Under the pieces are notes generated by a model that ran no database searches, was not told where the DNA came from, and saw only the letters and a list, made by a program, of their open reading frames with translations. A stretch of DNA of 64,000 nt. Source: Sebastes aleutianus. Taxonomy: Eukaryota > Chordata > Actinopteri > Perciformes > Sebastidae. The DNA lies in assembly GCA_916700875.1 (NCBI GenBank), contig CAKAKS010000004.1:16789444-16853443 (forward strand), written 5' to 3'. Position 1 is the stretch's first letter, and each line of letters opens with the position of its first letter. Positions 9,618 to 22,149 of the stretch are shown here, piece after piece. The position numbers were made by a program, and so were the translations under genes.

Positions 9618-12600
9618 AAAAGTGGGCCATGCATCACGCAGAATAAATGATTGTGGATTTGAGGACTTGCCCTTTGGCGATTAAGTACAGTAATTTATCA
9701 TAACTTGAATTCATCATCTTCTGGCTGCTGACCTCTGTGTGATCTGACAGAGAGAGTATCTGACAAAAGCAGTGAACAGGTGTGCTTCGTGGAGATCCAA
9801 CAAAAATATTAAATTCTGCAAAAGACAGAAAATGTTCCAAAGGGCCTCATGCTTCAAGTTTCAGCACTACCATTACTTGAGAAGTTGAGATGTGCTGCTG
9901 AAATAAAAAATAAAATATGATCTGGAAGTGGTTCACAAACAAGGAAATGGACCGTTTTAGGACACACACAAAAAAAAAACCTCCTACTGATTTAGCCCAT
10001 GCCATAATGGCACAAGTGCGTTTATACACTCGATAAAAAGCGACAGTATATAGTCATATATCAAAATAACACATATTAGGAGATGCAAATGCTGCCAGCA
10101 TTATGAATCATTGGTTTATCTGCACTATTTCACCCGTCAGATGGGAAATATGTTGCAGAACAGACAAGCAAACGCACAGTTTGAGCATGAACATAATGCA
10201 CGTGATCAGTGTAGCAGTATCGGAGACTTTGGGTCATTTCGCCATCTCCCGCAGGAAACACATTATGCCCCCTCATATTTACATACTCTTTCATATTTGT
10301 CAAACATTCATAAATTACAAACTAATGAAATGTTCGACGGTCCTTGGAGATGGAGCTAATGAAGACGTAGACTTTTTTTTTTTTTTTTTTGCTTTTGACA
10401 CATCTTTGTTAGGTTTTAATACCATTCTCTCTATCACGCTCTATTAACTATTATTATACTTATGTCAGGCCACCGCTGACACGTTACGACATCAGGATCA
10501 CCTGCTGGAGGTGGGCACGCCATGGGATATAAATGGCCTTCATCTATAACGCCAGTAGCCTGTGTAAAAAAGTATTAAATGTAAAAAAAAAAAAAAAGTG
10601 TAATTTTTTTTTCATGAATTACACTGCGTAAAAAAAATGAAATAATCTAAATAAAATAATAAAAATCACAAAAAAAACAAAAATAGTATTTATTAAAAAA
10701 AAGAAATAATCGAAATAGTTTTTTTTGGCGCAAGTTTGAAGTGTTTTTAAATTATCCCACTTGGATATTTTCCCACTTCCTGTAAGAAAAATTAAATAAT
10801 GAATGATTTAAAAAAATATATTATATTATTTTTGCAGTGCATGCAGCTTGTGTGACCACTACAACATTAAAGAGGCACTTAAAGGACTGAACCTGAAGAA
10901 AGAGAGGAAGAGGAAGAGGAGGAGGGAGATATTAATTATGAAAATGTCTGGCCAAGCATTTATTTATTCATTCGTTCTTATTATTTTTTCTTTGAAAACT
11001 CTAATCAAGTCCTCCACTGTCATTGTTTTTGGCAACAACTCGGTACCAATACTACCATCACCACCAGATATGCGAAGAAGAAATACTGGTTCTGCACAAC
11101 ATGAGGCCACAATAAACTGGGCTTCAAACTGGACAACATTTTAACACTTTGTAGCTGTGGTTTAACATAAATAAATAAATGCATGTTTTCATCCTTATAG
11201 GCATGTGCATATCAAAGGAATTATTATTAAAGAGATGATGCCGGACTTTAGCTGAAAATGTGAGAACATGTTGTACGAAACATACAGTGGAACGTTTTTT
11301 TGGACAACATGCACTACATATTAAACCAAAAATTGACTTTTACTCATACACTAAATGATCAAACAAAAAATATATATACGAACTTGAATTTTCTTTTTTG
11401 AAATTCAATGAATGGGAGGTATTGTCATCGCGCAACAATATAGATCCTCGTGAGACGTGTTTATTTGACAGAGCAAATCCCCAGCGTGTCAAGGTTGTCA
11501 TATTCCCCCTCAATGTCCAATGCAAATGCCTCGGCATAATCAGATGCAGCAGCATGACGCGTTTATTACTTTGTCAATCATTTTGATACGACAGTATTGA
11601 AACAAAGCGAGCCCACGTCCGGTAATAGAATTAAAGAAAAAAAAAAACCTTTCAGCGGCTGGCAATTTCATTTTGACGTGTAAACCATATGTAGGCTAAA
11701 GTCCCTCTCAGAGAGGTCAGTGGGTCTTTATCTGTCCAGGAAAACTTTATTATAGGCACCATAATAAACTTTTTACGCATTAATTCCGTGTAAAAATATA
11801 TTTTACTTTGGAAGAGTCTTTTAAAAAACAGAATTAAAGGCACTTGATTCTGTCCAAAAGAAACACAAAGCAGGACTTTTTCTTTTAAATTATTCCTACT
11901 TCAGCGCAGAAGGCGGCTTATCCTCCTTGTCCATGAGTTAATTCATCAAAAGGGAAAGTTTCAATAAGATTTTTTTCTTGCTTCCCAATAATAAGTCGAC
12001 CACTGCGACATTCTTTGAGCTCAGGCTATCTTCATAATACTGATTTGTGTGTAGCCTAGGAAACTACTCAGACCAAGCTGCAGAACCAAGCCCAAAGGAT
12101 TTATTCCTCACCATTAAAAAGGCTGGATAAAACTGGTAGAGCAACATTTTTTTTTATTCTAAAGGAAATGCTAACATAAGCAGTGCATGGAGCAGACAAG
12201 GTAAGAGTTTTCCCCTCACACATTATTGCACATATAGTATAAAAAAACGCATGAATGATATGTTAGAGGAGCGTTAAGAGCTGTCAGGAAATCAAACCTC
12301 TAAGTCCTCACACGACGCTAAGGCTGTCTAATTTCTAGGCATAATTAACTTTATGCTCAAAATCAATTGTTTCCTGTACACAGCCAGGGTCCAGGACGGC
12401 AAGCAGTGAGAGGCCTATTTGAGCATGTGAGAAAGCAGGAAGCAGCCCTACCTGCCACTCATTAAGCCCACAAAAACTCAATACAAAGAGGGGGGAAGAG
12501 GGATTAGACCTGCTCGTTATACCTGCCGCGCAATTAACACTACTTATTCTTCTAATCCCTCTGTTCTAGAAATAATTGAACTTGCAATAATAATACAAAA

Positions 12601-12735
12601 AAACAAAAAAAAACATGCACGACCCAATGCTCAAATTGTAGAAAATGCATCTTTTTTTTAGCATGATAATTAGAATAATGATAATAATAATAATATGTTT
12701 ATTATAGCAGGAATTCTCTTTCTGTGTGTTGGTGT
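9618..12735. other. Non-coding desert, part AT-rich
   Basis: Poly-A and poly-T runs occur at about 10372-10391 and 10576-10600. Positions 10560-10830 are very AT-rich. Positions 11890-12560 are more complex, without recognisable repeats. No frame shows a known domain. Confidence 0.4.
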
Positions 12736-12870
12736 GGTGTGGGGTGAGGAGGAGAGGAGGGAGGGAGTGGGAGTCCTGCTGCTGATTTGTGGAGAGAATA
12801 CTCTTCCTCTTAATTTCATCTGAATCAGGTTGAGCATCTTCCTCCTCCTCCTCCTCCTCCTCCTCCTCCT
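12736..12870. repeat. Polypurine tract and (CCT)n array
   Basis: A G/A-only run at about 12742-12772 is followed by about ten uninterrupted CCT units at 12840-12869. The opposite strand frame merely encodes poly-Gly. Confidence 0.9.
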
Positions 12871-13170
12871 GCAGCCATAAAGCTGGTAATCACATCCCCT
12901 TTAGAAAACGGAGGTAGCTGCAACTCTTTGTCCCTGTTGTGTTGTAGGTGAATCGGAGCACACTTGAACTGAAAGAGGACTTGACCTTTGCCTTTATGTT
13001 TTCCCCCCAATGTTTGTCTAAATCACAATTGTCTTTTGTGAGGGGACATGCGCTGCAGTGACACGTCCTCTATTGAGCGGATGGATGTTCTGCAGACAGA
13101 CTGGGCTGCAGAGAGAGAGAGAGGGTAGTCATATAGGTGTTTGTAAACTTTTTTTTGGGGAGATCTGCTT

Positions 13171-13848
13171 ATAGGATGAAATGAAAAGATGGCACAGAGA
13201 AACTCTTACAGAAATTGTTTAAAAAACTGCCAAAATTGTGCTGCAAGTGTCAGAAAAGGCAACATAGGTGATTAATTCCTCGCTTCTGTGTGCTGTAAAC
13301 ACGTTTAAATAGGATGAAATGAAAAGATTGCACAGAGAAAATCTTGCAGAAATTGTTTTAAAAACTGCCAAAATGTGCTGCAAGTGTCAGAACAGGCCAC
13401 ATATGTGATTCCTCGCTTCTGTGTGCTGTAAACACGTTTAAATAGGACGAAATTAAAAGATTGCACAGAGAAAATCTTGCAGAAATTGTTTAAAAACTGC
13501 AAAAATGTGCTGCAAGTGTCAGAACAGTCCACATAGGTGATTCCTCGCTTCTGTGTGCTGTAAACACGTTTAAATAGGATGAAATGAAAAGATGGCACAG
13601 AGAAAATCTTGCAGAAATTGTTTAAAAAACTGCCGAAATGTGCTGCAAATGTCAAGCAGGCCACATAGGTGATTAATTCCTCGCTTCTGTGTGCTGTAAA
13701 CACGTTTAAATAGAATTAAATGAAAAGATAGCACAGAGAAAATGTTGCAGAAATTGTTTAAAAACTGCAAAAATGTGCTGTAAGTGTCAGAAACAGGCCA
13801 CATAGGTGATTAATTCCTCGCTTCTGTGTGCTGTAAACACGTTTAAAA
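13171..13848 (+). repeat. Minisatellite, five units of about 135 bp
   Basis: Five units start near 13171, 13309, 13444, 13574 and 13709. Each contains GATGAAATGAAAAGAT or close variants, then TTGCAGAAATTGTTTAAAAA, and ends CTGTAAACACGTTTAA. The length is near a multiple of three, which lets long frames persist on the minus strand. These frames are artefacts of the repeat. Confidence 0.95.
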
Positions 13849-14216
13849 CGCACTGAAGGGCCCCCGTGAAGCTGCTACACGCACATGCTTCATATTGCAG
13901 GAGGGATAAACTTGTTACCATTCATGGCACCGCATAGGTCTACCTACATCTCTGCTGGATGGACACACGGGTCAGTGGAGCTCTCGGAGGTGGGATTCCT
14001 CCAGGTTTTCTGTCATTCTTCCCTCGAGTCGACTGTAAACAAACACTGTATAGCCTATATTACATGCATAATGATGTGGTGGCTGAACTGCACAGTCATG
14101 ACAAGTCAATGGAAATTAAATAAATACAAATTCTGAAAACAATATATATTTTTTGTATATTTTCCAAGTTTTTAATTAAAATAATCTTCCATAAAAGTTA
14201 GTGGGCAAGCCCTAAA
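13849..14216. other. Non-coding spacer between repeats
   Basis: Complex sequence around 13860-14060; no gene or RNA feature is seen. Confidence 0.35.
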
Positions 14217-14234
14217 ATAATAATAATGATGATG

Positions 14235-14293
<59 letters not shown>
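14217..14293 (+). repeat. (AAT)n microsatellite
   Basis: Over twenty AAT units, with three GAT variants near the left end. Confidence 0.97.
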
Positions 14294-14296
<3 letters not shown>

Positions 14297-15314
14297 CATA
14301 ACCTTCAACAAATCAATACATTTGGCTTTTTAGCATCCCTCTGAATTAAGATTTTTTTTAAAGTACACAAGTTCACTTTAAAGGTGCAGTCAGTAATTTT
14401 CAACTACTTCCCTAAATTAACTTTAATACAGTGTATTAATAAAGATTATAACAAGTTTGTATTTTTTCTGTTTTAATTATTTAGAAATGCAAAGAAAAAG
14501 TCATCTAAAAATGCAACGTAAAATCAGAAAACATCAATAACTTTGATTTATTTAGTCCATGCAAGACTTGTCAATCATCCCAATACCAAATCTATGAATA
14601 TGTTTTGAATTTTAGCGCATGGATTTAACACTATAATACGCTTAAAACCTTGCAAGAAATATGCATGTCGATATCTGAAATATAATAAATCCGCCTACAA
14701 GAGAAATCCATGCAGGCAGATATGTACAGCATCACTAGATTAGTTATTTTGATGCAGGCAACAACAGCATAGTGGGCCTGACCCTCCTTCCAACAGGCTT
14801 TTGACACTCTAGTTGTCAGTTTTCACAGTATCTGTATTTCTAGGTTGCACTTACTCTCAGCACTCACTCAGCAAACTGCAGGAAAGTTGCTTGGGAGCGA
14901 TAGAAATACTAACGGAGGCAGTAAACGACTGCTGTTTATGACAGGGGGGACATGATGGCGTTACTCGCAGCCTATAGGGGAGCAGGAATGTGTTCATTTA
15001 TCACGAGTGGCAGCGTGTGAGATGACATGGAAGCCAGAGACAGCAGAACCCCCTCTTTTCTTCATCATAAAGCTTCATCAAATGGCTCTATATGATGATA
15101 ATTACACTGCTGGGTGTTGGCGTTTTTTTTGACATTTTGCTCATACATGCATAGATTTACATAATATAAATGATTGTCATGTTGAAGAACATGTGATGTT
15201 TCTTTTATCTTTGAGATTTTACTGTAAATGTACTACAACACAAGAGTGAGGCTCATCCAAAACAAAATTGCTGGACTGATAAAGGTTGATGATAAGTCCC
15301 AGCTGCATACAAAT
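14294..15314. other. Non-coding; possible regulatory block at 14930-15120
   Basis: The first 600 bases are AT-rich. Positions 14930-15120 are complex and free of repeats. At 15241-15310 one frame reads VRLIQNKIAGLIK, faintly like a LINE reverse-transcriptase tail, but it is too short to call. Confidence 0.3.
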
Positions 15315-15430
15315 TAGGGCTTACACCAATTTCCTGATTCGATAGTAGGGTGCCGATTCGATATATATTGCGATTTTTATGTATTGTGATTCGATATTAC
15401 GATTTATTGCAATTTTTGTTAACTTTTTTA
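15315..15430 (+). mobile_element. hAT-like element end
   Basis: It starts TAGGGCTTACACCAATTTCC and continues with repeated GATTCGATAT and ATTGCGATT motifs typical of fish hAT-derived elements. The right end is not clear. Confidence 0.45.
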
Positions 15431-17114
15431 ACACTAGACCACGCGGAAAAAGTTGAATCATAGACTTCTAGGCACTTAACTTAACACCCCTGATACAAAT
15501 ACATGCTTTCTTAATTAATATGTCATTCTACAAATTTACACCGACCAGTCTCCTTTTTAAAGTTTCAATATTAAAGGCCTTATAATCTTGAATTATGCAG
15601 AAATACAGTCCCTGATCCACAGAATAAATCTGTAAACTAACCCAAGTAAAACATGTCTATAAACACTCACACACATCAAAACATGTAACTACTAATTTTC
15701 CAACTTTAAAGTGACAATCTCGAAGATTTTCATTTAAATAAATATCTGTTAAGACTCTATATGTATAGCCAAATGAGGTAACACAATGGTGATTAAGCAT
15801 CAAGCACAATTCTATTGTTTTCACTCAAATAGAAATTTTACATCAACCAGGAGTGAAATCTTAAGGATTGTCTCATTAAAGGAATGTATTGTCATTTACC
15901 CCTTAGTCAGTTTTGTCAACTTTTGGTCTTACTTGTAACCCATGACCCCAGAGGACTTAAACAGACTTCTAAGGATGTGATATGCCACTTCAAATCCCAT
16001 TGATAGTGCCCTTCAAAAGGTGAATTTGGAATATTTTGGCACCAATAGACTGTCACTAATGCACACACACTACTTTAGCCCTGCAACATCAGCCTCCCCG
16101 ACACATTTCAGGGGTACGAGTGTTACCCCAAAGAGGAGCTCTTGCACCCTTTAAAGTGCTCACTCACGTCTTCTTACAGAGTTTGGCTCAGAGGTGAAGC
16201 TCAGAGGGTGAAAACGCAGACTGTGTCAAATGTAAAAGCTCCCGCGAGACTTGAGAGGAATATCATAATTAATGTTTAAGGCAGATTTGAAAACGTAGAC
16301 TCTGACAGCCTTAAGGGCACTTTCTCAGTAATATTCCCCCTCTTAACACAATCTAATTACAGACTTATTAGTCTTATTATACTTCCTTAAGAAACTGAAG
16401 ATATGGAAACAGTAGATGAAGTTGTTAGAATCTCTGCTGTTGCACTCAATAGTGAGTTTACAAGAGCTATTTATTTTCTCATACAGTAGCTGTATGATGT
16501 TTAAATATTTTAATGAATTTAATATGTAGGCTGCCTTTTAAAAATGATTGTAGTTATTTTGCATATGTATTTCATTATGCATTTTGCAGAGATGACAGTG
16601 GAGGGAGTCCTTGCAAATGTTGCATTTATCCTTTAATCAATTTCTGTCTTTCTGCTTTTTCAAACTGGGACTGAGGGGGTCAGGGGGGGGAGACTAAAAT
16701 CCTCCTCTATCATCTCCTCCTCTCCATAACTTTGTTCCTTTCGGTCTGCAGATCAAAGGCCTCTAAAATTGGTGTCCCGAAGATGTACATTGTTGAGATG
16801 ACAGGGCGACAATGCAGAGAGAAAAGCGTGGTCTATCAGACATGTCAGCCCGCAGAAAGGAGAGGGAGGAGAGGGCTGAGAAAGGCCTGGGTGTCGATTT
16901 AATACCCACACTGGAGGAATTTGAAGCTTTTTTAGCTGTGGCCAAGTCTCCTCAGTTAGCATCTGTGATCCATGTCTGGAGGGGGAATATTTGCTAAACA
17001 TGGGTGACAACATGGGTGCTAATGTATCTCAGAATAAGTGAGTCCAAATTGTAGATTTTATTATTTTTTTGCAGAGAGGAAAGATCCAGCAGATTTGGAA
17101 GTGATAGAGAAATA
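15431..17114. other. Complex non-coding sequence
   Basis: No gene is seen. A G-run sits at 16683-16690. Open frames at 16753-17013 overlap on both strands and have no known domain. Confidence 0.35.
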
Positions 17115-17665
17115 TTAAAGGTCCCATATTATGCTCATTTTCAGGATCATACTTGTATTTTGTGTTTCTACTAGAACATGTTTACATGCTGTTATGTTCA
17201 AAAAAGCCTTTATTTTCCTCATAATGTCAGCCTGAATATGCCTGTATTTACCCCTCTGTCTTAAACGCTCCGTTTTAGCGCATTTCGACGGAATTGCGAC
17301 AAAATTGCAACAAAATTGCAACAAAATTGCAACAGAATTGCGTTGCTAAGCAACAGCCTGGGTCCATGTGTACTTCCTGTCAGTTGATGTCATTAACATA
17401 CACTGCAACCAGGAAATAAACTGGAATTAGAATGTTTACGTTTAAATCTGTGTAAATTTGTCTAAATATTGTATATTTGTGACATCACAAATGGACAGAA
17501 ATCCTGACAGCTTGTTTCAAAGGCTCAGTTTCTGAATATGGGCTGTGTGTGTTTCCCTGTTGATTGAGTGTTTCGATACTCTCACAGTATTTATATAGGA
17601 CTTAAGCCTGCTTTAAAATAAAAAAAACATGAAAATCTCACTTTTTTGTAATATGGGACCTTTAA
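17115..17665. mobile_element. MITE with perfect 13-bp inverted ends and TTAA flanks
   Basis: TTAA at 17115-17118 and 17662-17665 brackets AGGTCCCATATTA (17119-17131) and its exact inverse TAATATGGGACCT (17649-17661). Duplicated TTAA fits piggyBac-like insertion; a TTA/TAA duplication of PIF/Harbinger type is an alternative. The interior has an 11-base repeat (AATTGCAACAA) near 17286-17341. There is no transposase frame. Confidence 0.88.
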
Positions 17666-18564
17666 GGATCAATATTTTCTCCAAACTGTGCGCGTTTTGC
17701 AAGACATTTGGTGACTTATTAATACATGCATAAACTTTTTCCATGAAGTGAGGTGCTGTAAAGCCAAATAAAAAAAAAGTCACTTGTCTCTGCGTCCTCA
17801 CATTGGAGCGTCTTGGACGCTGCAACCTGCTGCTGCGACAAAAAGACTTAAAGAGTTTGAAAAGCATCCGAAGTGACTGGAGCGCCAGACATTCACAGAA
17901 TAAATATTTGTATTCATTTGAGAAATGAGGATTTGAACAACGGAGACAAAACCCCGACAAAAGGCACCAAAAAAAAAAAAACAAGCATGAATGCAAGTAT
18001 TGTCCCCTCCGGGCTTTGAAATTGTGATTCACCATATCATAACCCCTGCGAGGAAAAAAACATCAATATCCCCGCGGAAAGGACACGTTTCTATGGGAAA
18101 CTAAAGAATTTTTAGCGCATAACAGATCTGGCGTAAAGGAGAAAGGGGTGAAATGAAAGGGATCAAAGGCTCAGCTCAAGGAGGCTTTTTACGCAGGAGG
18201 AAAGATGGACGATGTTGACTTTTAAGCGAGATTTTGGAGAACCGTTTTCTGCAGAAAAGTGTCTTTTAAAGCACTTTGCAACAAAGTTTCTTCATTGTTA
18301 AATTATCATCATTTTAGCATGAATAAACCTTGACCAACTATAGCTTTTGCAGAATGATTAAAGCTTTAAAGTGGACAGATTTACGCGTTTTTCGATCAAC
18401 CAAAGAAACATAAAAGAACATTTTGAGACAAATACACCCAAAACCACTGAAGATTTACACACTAAAATAGTTATATATAATCGCACGTTATTGGATCAAG
18501 AGTCAAACATCGATGACTGGATTGTTATTTGAAATAATTGATTATAATTATTGATTCATCACTT
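17666..18564. other. Non-coding; possible promoter or non-coding RNA exon region
   Basis: Positions 17700-18240 are less AT-rich than their surroundings, with several CpG and ACGC motifs and purine-rich stretches that resemble fish 5' UTR sequence. There is no TATA box in a clear context, no splice sites that can be defended and no coding frame. This is impression only. Confidence 0.2.
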
Positions 18565-18852
18565 TAATGTTGCAGCTGGTAAAGGTGGAGCTCATTTAAA
18601 TGACTTTATATACAGCTGGGTAGTTTGATCTATAATAATAGATTATTTATTCGTTGATTATATTTTGTATTAATGATCTGAATCTGTAAAGTGACTTTAA
18701 GTTATTAAATCAATGTAGTGGAGTAAAAAGTCTAATATTTCCCCTCTGAGATGTCGTGGAGTAGAAGTAGAAAGTATCAGAACATTGAAAGTACAAGTAC
18801 CTCAAAATTGTACTTAAGTACAGTACTTGTACTTAGTTACTTTCCACCACTG
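18565..18852 (+). mobile_element. Dispersed fish repeat ending TTCCACCACTG
   Basis: It contains the highly characteristic series AATTGTACTTAAGTACAGTA, CTTAGTTACTTTCCACCACT and GTGGAGTAGAAGTAGAAAGT. The same family recurs at 22150-23060 and, inverted, at 23195-23600. It is probably a non-autonomous DNA element. Confidence 0.65.
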
Positions 18853-19837
18853 AGTACATGTTATACTGTTGTGTTTTTCTAAGCATTCTTTACTGCTCCT
18901 GTTGGAATAAAATAATTGTTGATTATTTAACTGAAAAGTAGTAATGTGTTTTTGATACCTTTTGCATTAAATCATACCGGGGTGTTTGCTGAAATTGATT
19001 GAATGTGGCACAGCCCTACCTAGAACAATTTCCACCAGCTGCCACTTGTTATTTCATATAACTACAAAAAGTGACATTTTTTCCTTTTATATTCTCTAAC
19101 TATGTGGTTTGAAAATAGCCTGAGCACACCTGGAATAGAAATGAAGTCATGAAGTAGTATTTTTTCAGCCTATAATAAACCCGACAGGGCCGGAGGAAGC
19201 TGGTGGCTGAAACGTCTCAATTGTAAGGCCCACGCACATTTTTATCCATCCGCCCTTTCAGGTACCCTGACACGCAGGCGGCATAGAAACAACACTAAAG
19301 TAAACAGGCCTAACAGGAGACTAGTCCCTTTGTTGTGCCAAAGGCAGCTGCCCAGCCCTCCATTATCCCGGAGCAGACTGACCGCATCCTTCCCGCTGCC
19401 CCCTCACCAACCCACTGCACAAAAAGAGAGGGATGTTCTGCTTGCATGGGTAACACTGTCGTTCCAGCCCTTAGCAGTCCTCTTACTCGCTATTGAAAGG
19501 AGTGGGAGTAGTGGACACAGCCTGATCTGCGGAGCACAAAAGGGGCTCTCCGTAGAGTCCCATTGGAGTGAAAGGAATGAAGGGGCTGGAGATTTTGTGA
19601 AAGAGGGTCGGAAGATTTAGAGAAAGAACGGAAGTTTTGTTGTTGTGCTTGATTTCCCTTCCTAACTAGGGATGGAGTGGGCTGGATAAACCCACTTAAA
19701 CTCAGTTTACTCACCTTTTAATAAGCAGAAAAAGAGTTTGCTCACCTGTTTGGCCTGGCATAGATACACAGGGGCTTTAATTCATGATGCATATTAAACT
19801 GTATTAATTATTACTACTAATACCTCATAAAAAGTAA
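18853..19837. other. Non-coding, GC-richer in the middle
   Basis: Positions 19190-19600 are GC-richer and complex. The 96-codon frame at 19330-19620 has no domain and overlaps a minus-strand frame, so it is left uncalled. Confidence 0.3.
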
Positions 19838-20325
19838 GGGTGTAAGAAAATATCAATACAGGAGTATCATGATATTATGTTGTGTGATATCGATTCTCCA
19901 AAACACTATTGATTTTAAAATCAACCTATTAAACATCTCACCATCAGGCCCGGAGGTTGTAGCAGGGTCAGATTTAAAGCTAGAGTGAAGATCCTGGCAT
20001 CATATGAAACTAGAAAAAATTGGTACCAATCATGCATAAATAACGCTCCAAAGTTACGCTGAATTTTGTCGAGGAAAAACTGGCATGGCGATTATCACAG
20101 GGGTCCCTTGACCTCTGACCTCAAGATGCTAATGAAAATGGGTTCTATGGGTACCCACGAGTCTCCCCTTTACAGACAGCTTGGGGCCGTTTTCCTAACA
20201 TTAAATAAAAAAAAAAAATCGCAATATATCGTCTTGCTTACAGTGTCGCAATATATCACAATATATTGAATTGTTACCACAGTATCATGATACATATTGT
20301 ATTGCCAGATTTTTCCACTGTGTTT
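19838..20325 (+). mobile_element. hAT-like non-autonomous element
   Basis: The left end has GGGTGTAAGAAAATATCAAT and the right end ATTGCCAGATTTTTCCACTG. The interior carries AAAGCTAGAGTGAAG, ATATGAAACTAGAAAA and GTCCCTTGACCTCTGACCTC. Parts of this interior recur at 48735-48920 and 62830-62890, which establishes a dispersed family. Confidence 0.7.
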
Positions 20326-20569
20326 GCCATATCTGTATCACTGGAACTAAGACAACAGTTTAGGAACACATGGTTTGTGTATGTTATATGTATATAAGCT
20401 GTTTTAATTATGGCGTTTAAGGCCCCAAACAACATTTTCTAACTTAGATAAAAAACTGAATATTTTTTCCTTTATTTGTTCCCCATAGCTCAGATTTCTG
20501 TATATAAATAATCCAATCCAAAAAAAAAACAATTCCTCAAAGTTAAGCATAAATTTGTTCGAAGGCCAA

Positions 20570-20870
20570 ACATTTTAATTAGCAGTAATGAGGGATTATT
20601 GGACACAATTAGAAGAATTAGATATTAAATTGTTGCCTGGCAGTCATAGATGGGAACGGGAGGCCGGCGTGTGCCCTCGGGGGAGTCCCATGCTGGCAGG
20701 GTTTATGTGGACACACACACACTTTCAACAAGGTTTGAATATAACCCTGTTGTTTCAAAACGGCCTCCTGATTTATATCCATCAAGGTTTAAAGGGCTTG
20801 TCATGTCTGCTGAAATAGAGGTGTTGACAGCCACACTTGACAGCTTCTCCCTCATACTGTTTTAATGTTG
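20570..20870. promoter_or_regulatory. Candidate conserved non-coding element
   Basis: Complex sequence with TTTTAATTAGCAGTAATGAG near the left end and GATTTATATCCATCAAGG (20769-20786), both suited to homeodomain binding. There is no repeat signature. This is a texture-based call. Confidence 0.3.
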
Positions 20871-21639
20871 CCGTTATGGCGTTGCTGTCTCATGTGCTTT
20901 ATACTCGCCAAGCATGTCCAGGCATTTTGTGCTGAGGGATATGACTTCCTGTCTGTGCCTGCAACTGTGTGAACATTTTGCAAACAAATAAATACTACTT
21001 TTCAGGCCTCGGCTTCCGTGAATGGTGACTGAGTGGAGTAACTTTGGATTCGTGCACCTTGCTCCTTGTGCAAAGAAAGGCAATGAGAATCACCAGGTAT
21101 GACATTTCATATTGCACTATCCATGTCACAGCTATGCTATAAATTGCAGGGTACGCCCAAGTGAATAAACGCTGGTTTAACACGGTGCCATGGGAGCTGA
21201 AATCCTCTGAGAAATTCACGCAGCCCGAGAATCCCCTTTGAAGGCACATTCCATAGGTCACAGTGCAGACACCGCACAGTCGTGCCGCTTCATCCTCATC
21301 AACATTTGTGTGGGCCGCACAGCCGCCCTGAGGCCAAAAAGAAACGCGCTCGGGATTTCTCAGTCTATAGTTAGCAAAAGGCCAGCTCCTCTGGCTCCAC
21401 TGAGCAGGGACAGGACTGACATCAGCACTCTCTGATTGGTGCAGACTGAAGAGGAAAAAATCAGAAAGCTGCCTGATTATGTTTCAACTTATCCTATGTG
21501 CACTATTTGCTCTGTAATCGAGATTCATTGTTGGTGTACTTACACTATGCACAGCAGGTCTGGCACGCATTGTGTAAATAAAAGGGGACCCTATGTTTTG
21601 CTACCAGGTTATTCCAGACTGTGCTATTTTAACTCCGTG

Positions 21640-21850
21640 TGCATACTGTGACGGTTCACGCACTTATAAAGCCTCTCGTGTTATAATTACATCATCTGGA
21701 GCCCTGTCATTCAGACACTAGCATGTGAAGCATGTAAACCCCATGGCTGGCTATATATCAGCCTGCTTTTGTTTGACATTTATACACAACCACGGTGTTG
21801 TGTAATTATGAGCTTACTGTTCTGTCAAATATTTAACGCCTTGTAAAACA
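21640..21850. promoter_or_regulatory. Candidate conserved non-coding element
   Basis: Complex sequence with GTGTTATAATTACATCATC and GTGTAATTATGAGC, giving two TAATTA-type or AATTAT homeodomain-like cores within about 130 bases. Conservation is untested. Confidence 0.28.
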
Positions 21851-22149
21851 GCCAGCTTTTTGTACAGTGAATGGTGCGATGCTGTTTGTGAGAGAGGAAG
21901 AGGGTAGAAATATAATCCCTCGACATGTGCACAGTAAACATGATTACAGTTGGAACTTATGTACGTGTTTAAGATGCCAGCACACATCAATAACTAATCT
22001 CACTTAACTTAAAAAAAAACAACACCCGTATATTATGGATCATAGTGGAACTGAGCATGCTGCATTTTGCAGAAGTTAAGAATACAAATGTACATACTTT
22101 ATATGCATTTGTAGCCTGGTGCCCTGAAAATGATACACATGGTGGTGGG

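Larger units (their letters stand above)
20326..22149. other. Mostly complex, repeat-poor non-coding sequence
   Basis: No supported gene. Two parts are listed separately as candidate regulatory blocks (20570-20870 and 21640-21850). Several short overlapping frames lie on both strands between 20588 and 21651; none has a recognisable domain. Confidence 0.4.

Noticed and set aside
10520..10545. TATA-box promoter (GGGATATAAATGGCC)
   Set aside because: The motif is isolated, with no downstream transcript features or coding frame.
13305..13803. 132- and 77-codon minus frames with repeated motifs
   Set aside because: Produced by the 135-bp minisatellite, whose unit length is close to a multiple of three.
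15241..15310. Possible LINE reverse-transcriptase tail (VRLIQNKIAGLIK)
   Set aside because: Only about 20 residues of weak resemblance, with no supporting neighbouring sequence.
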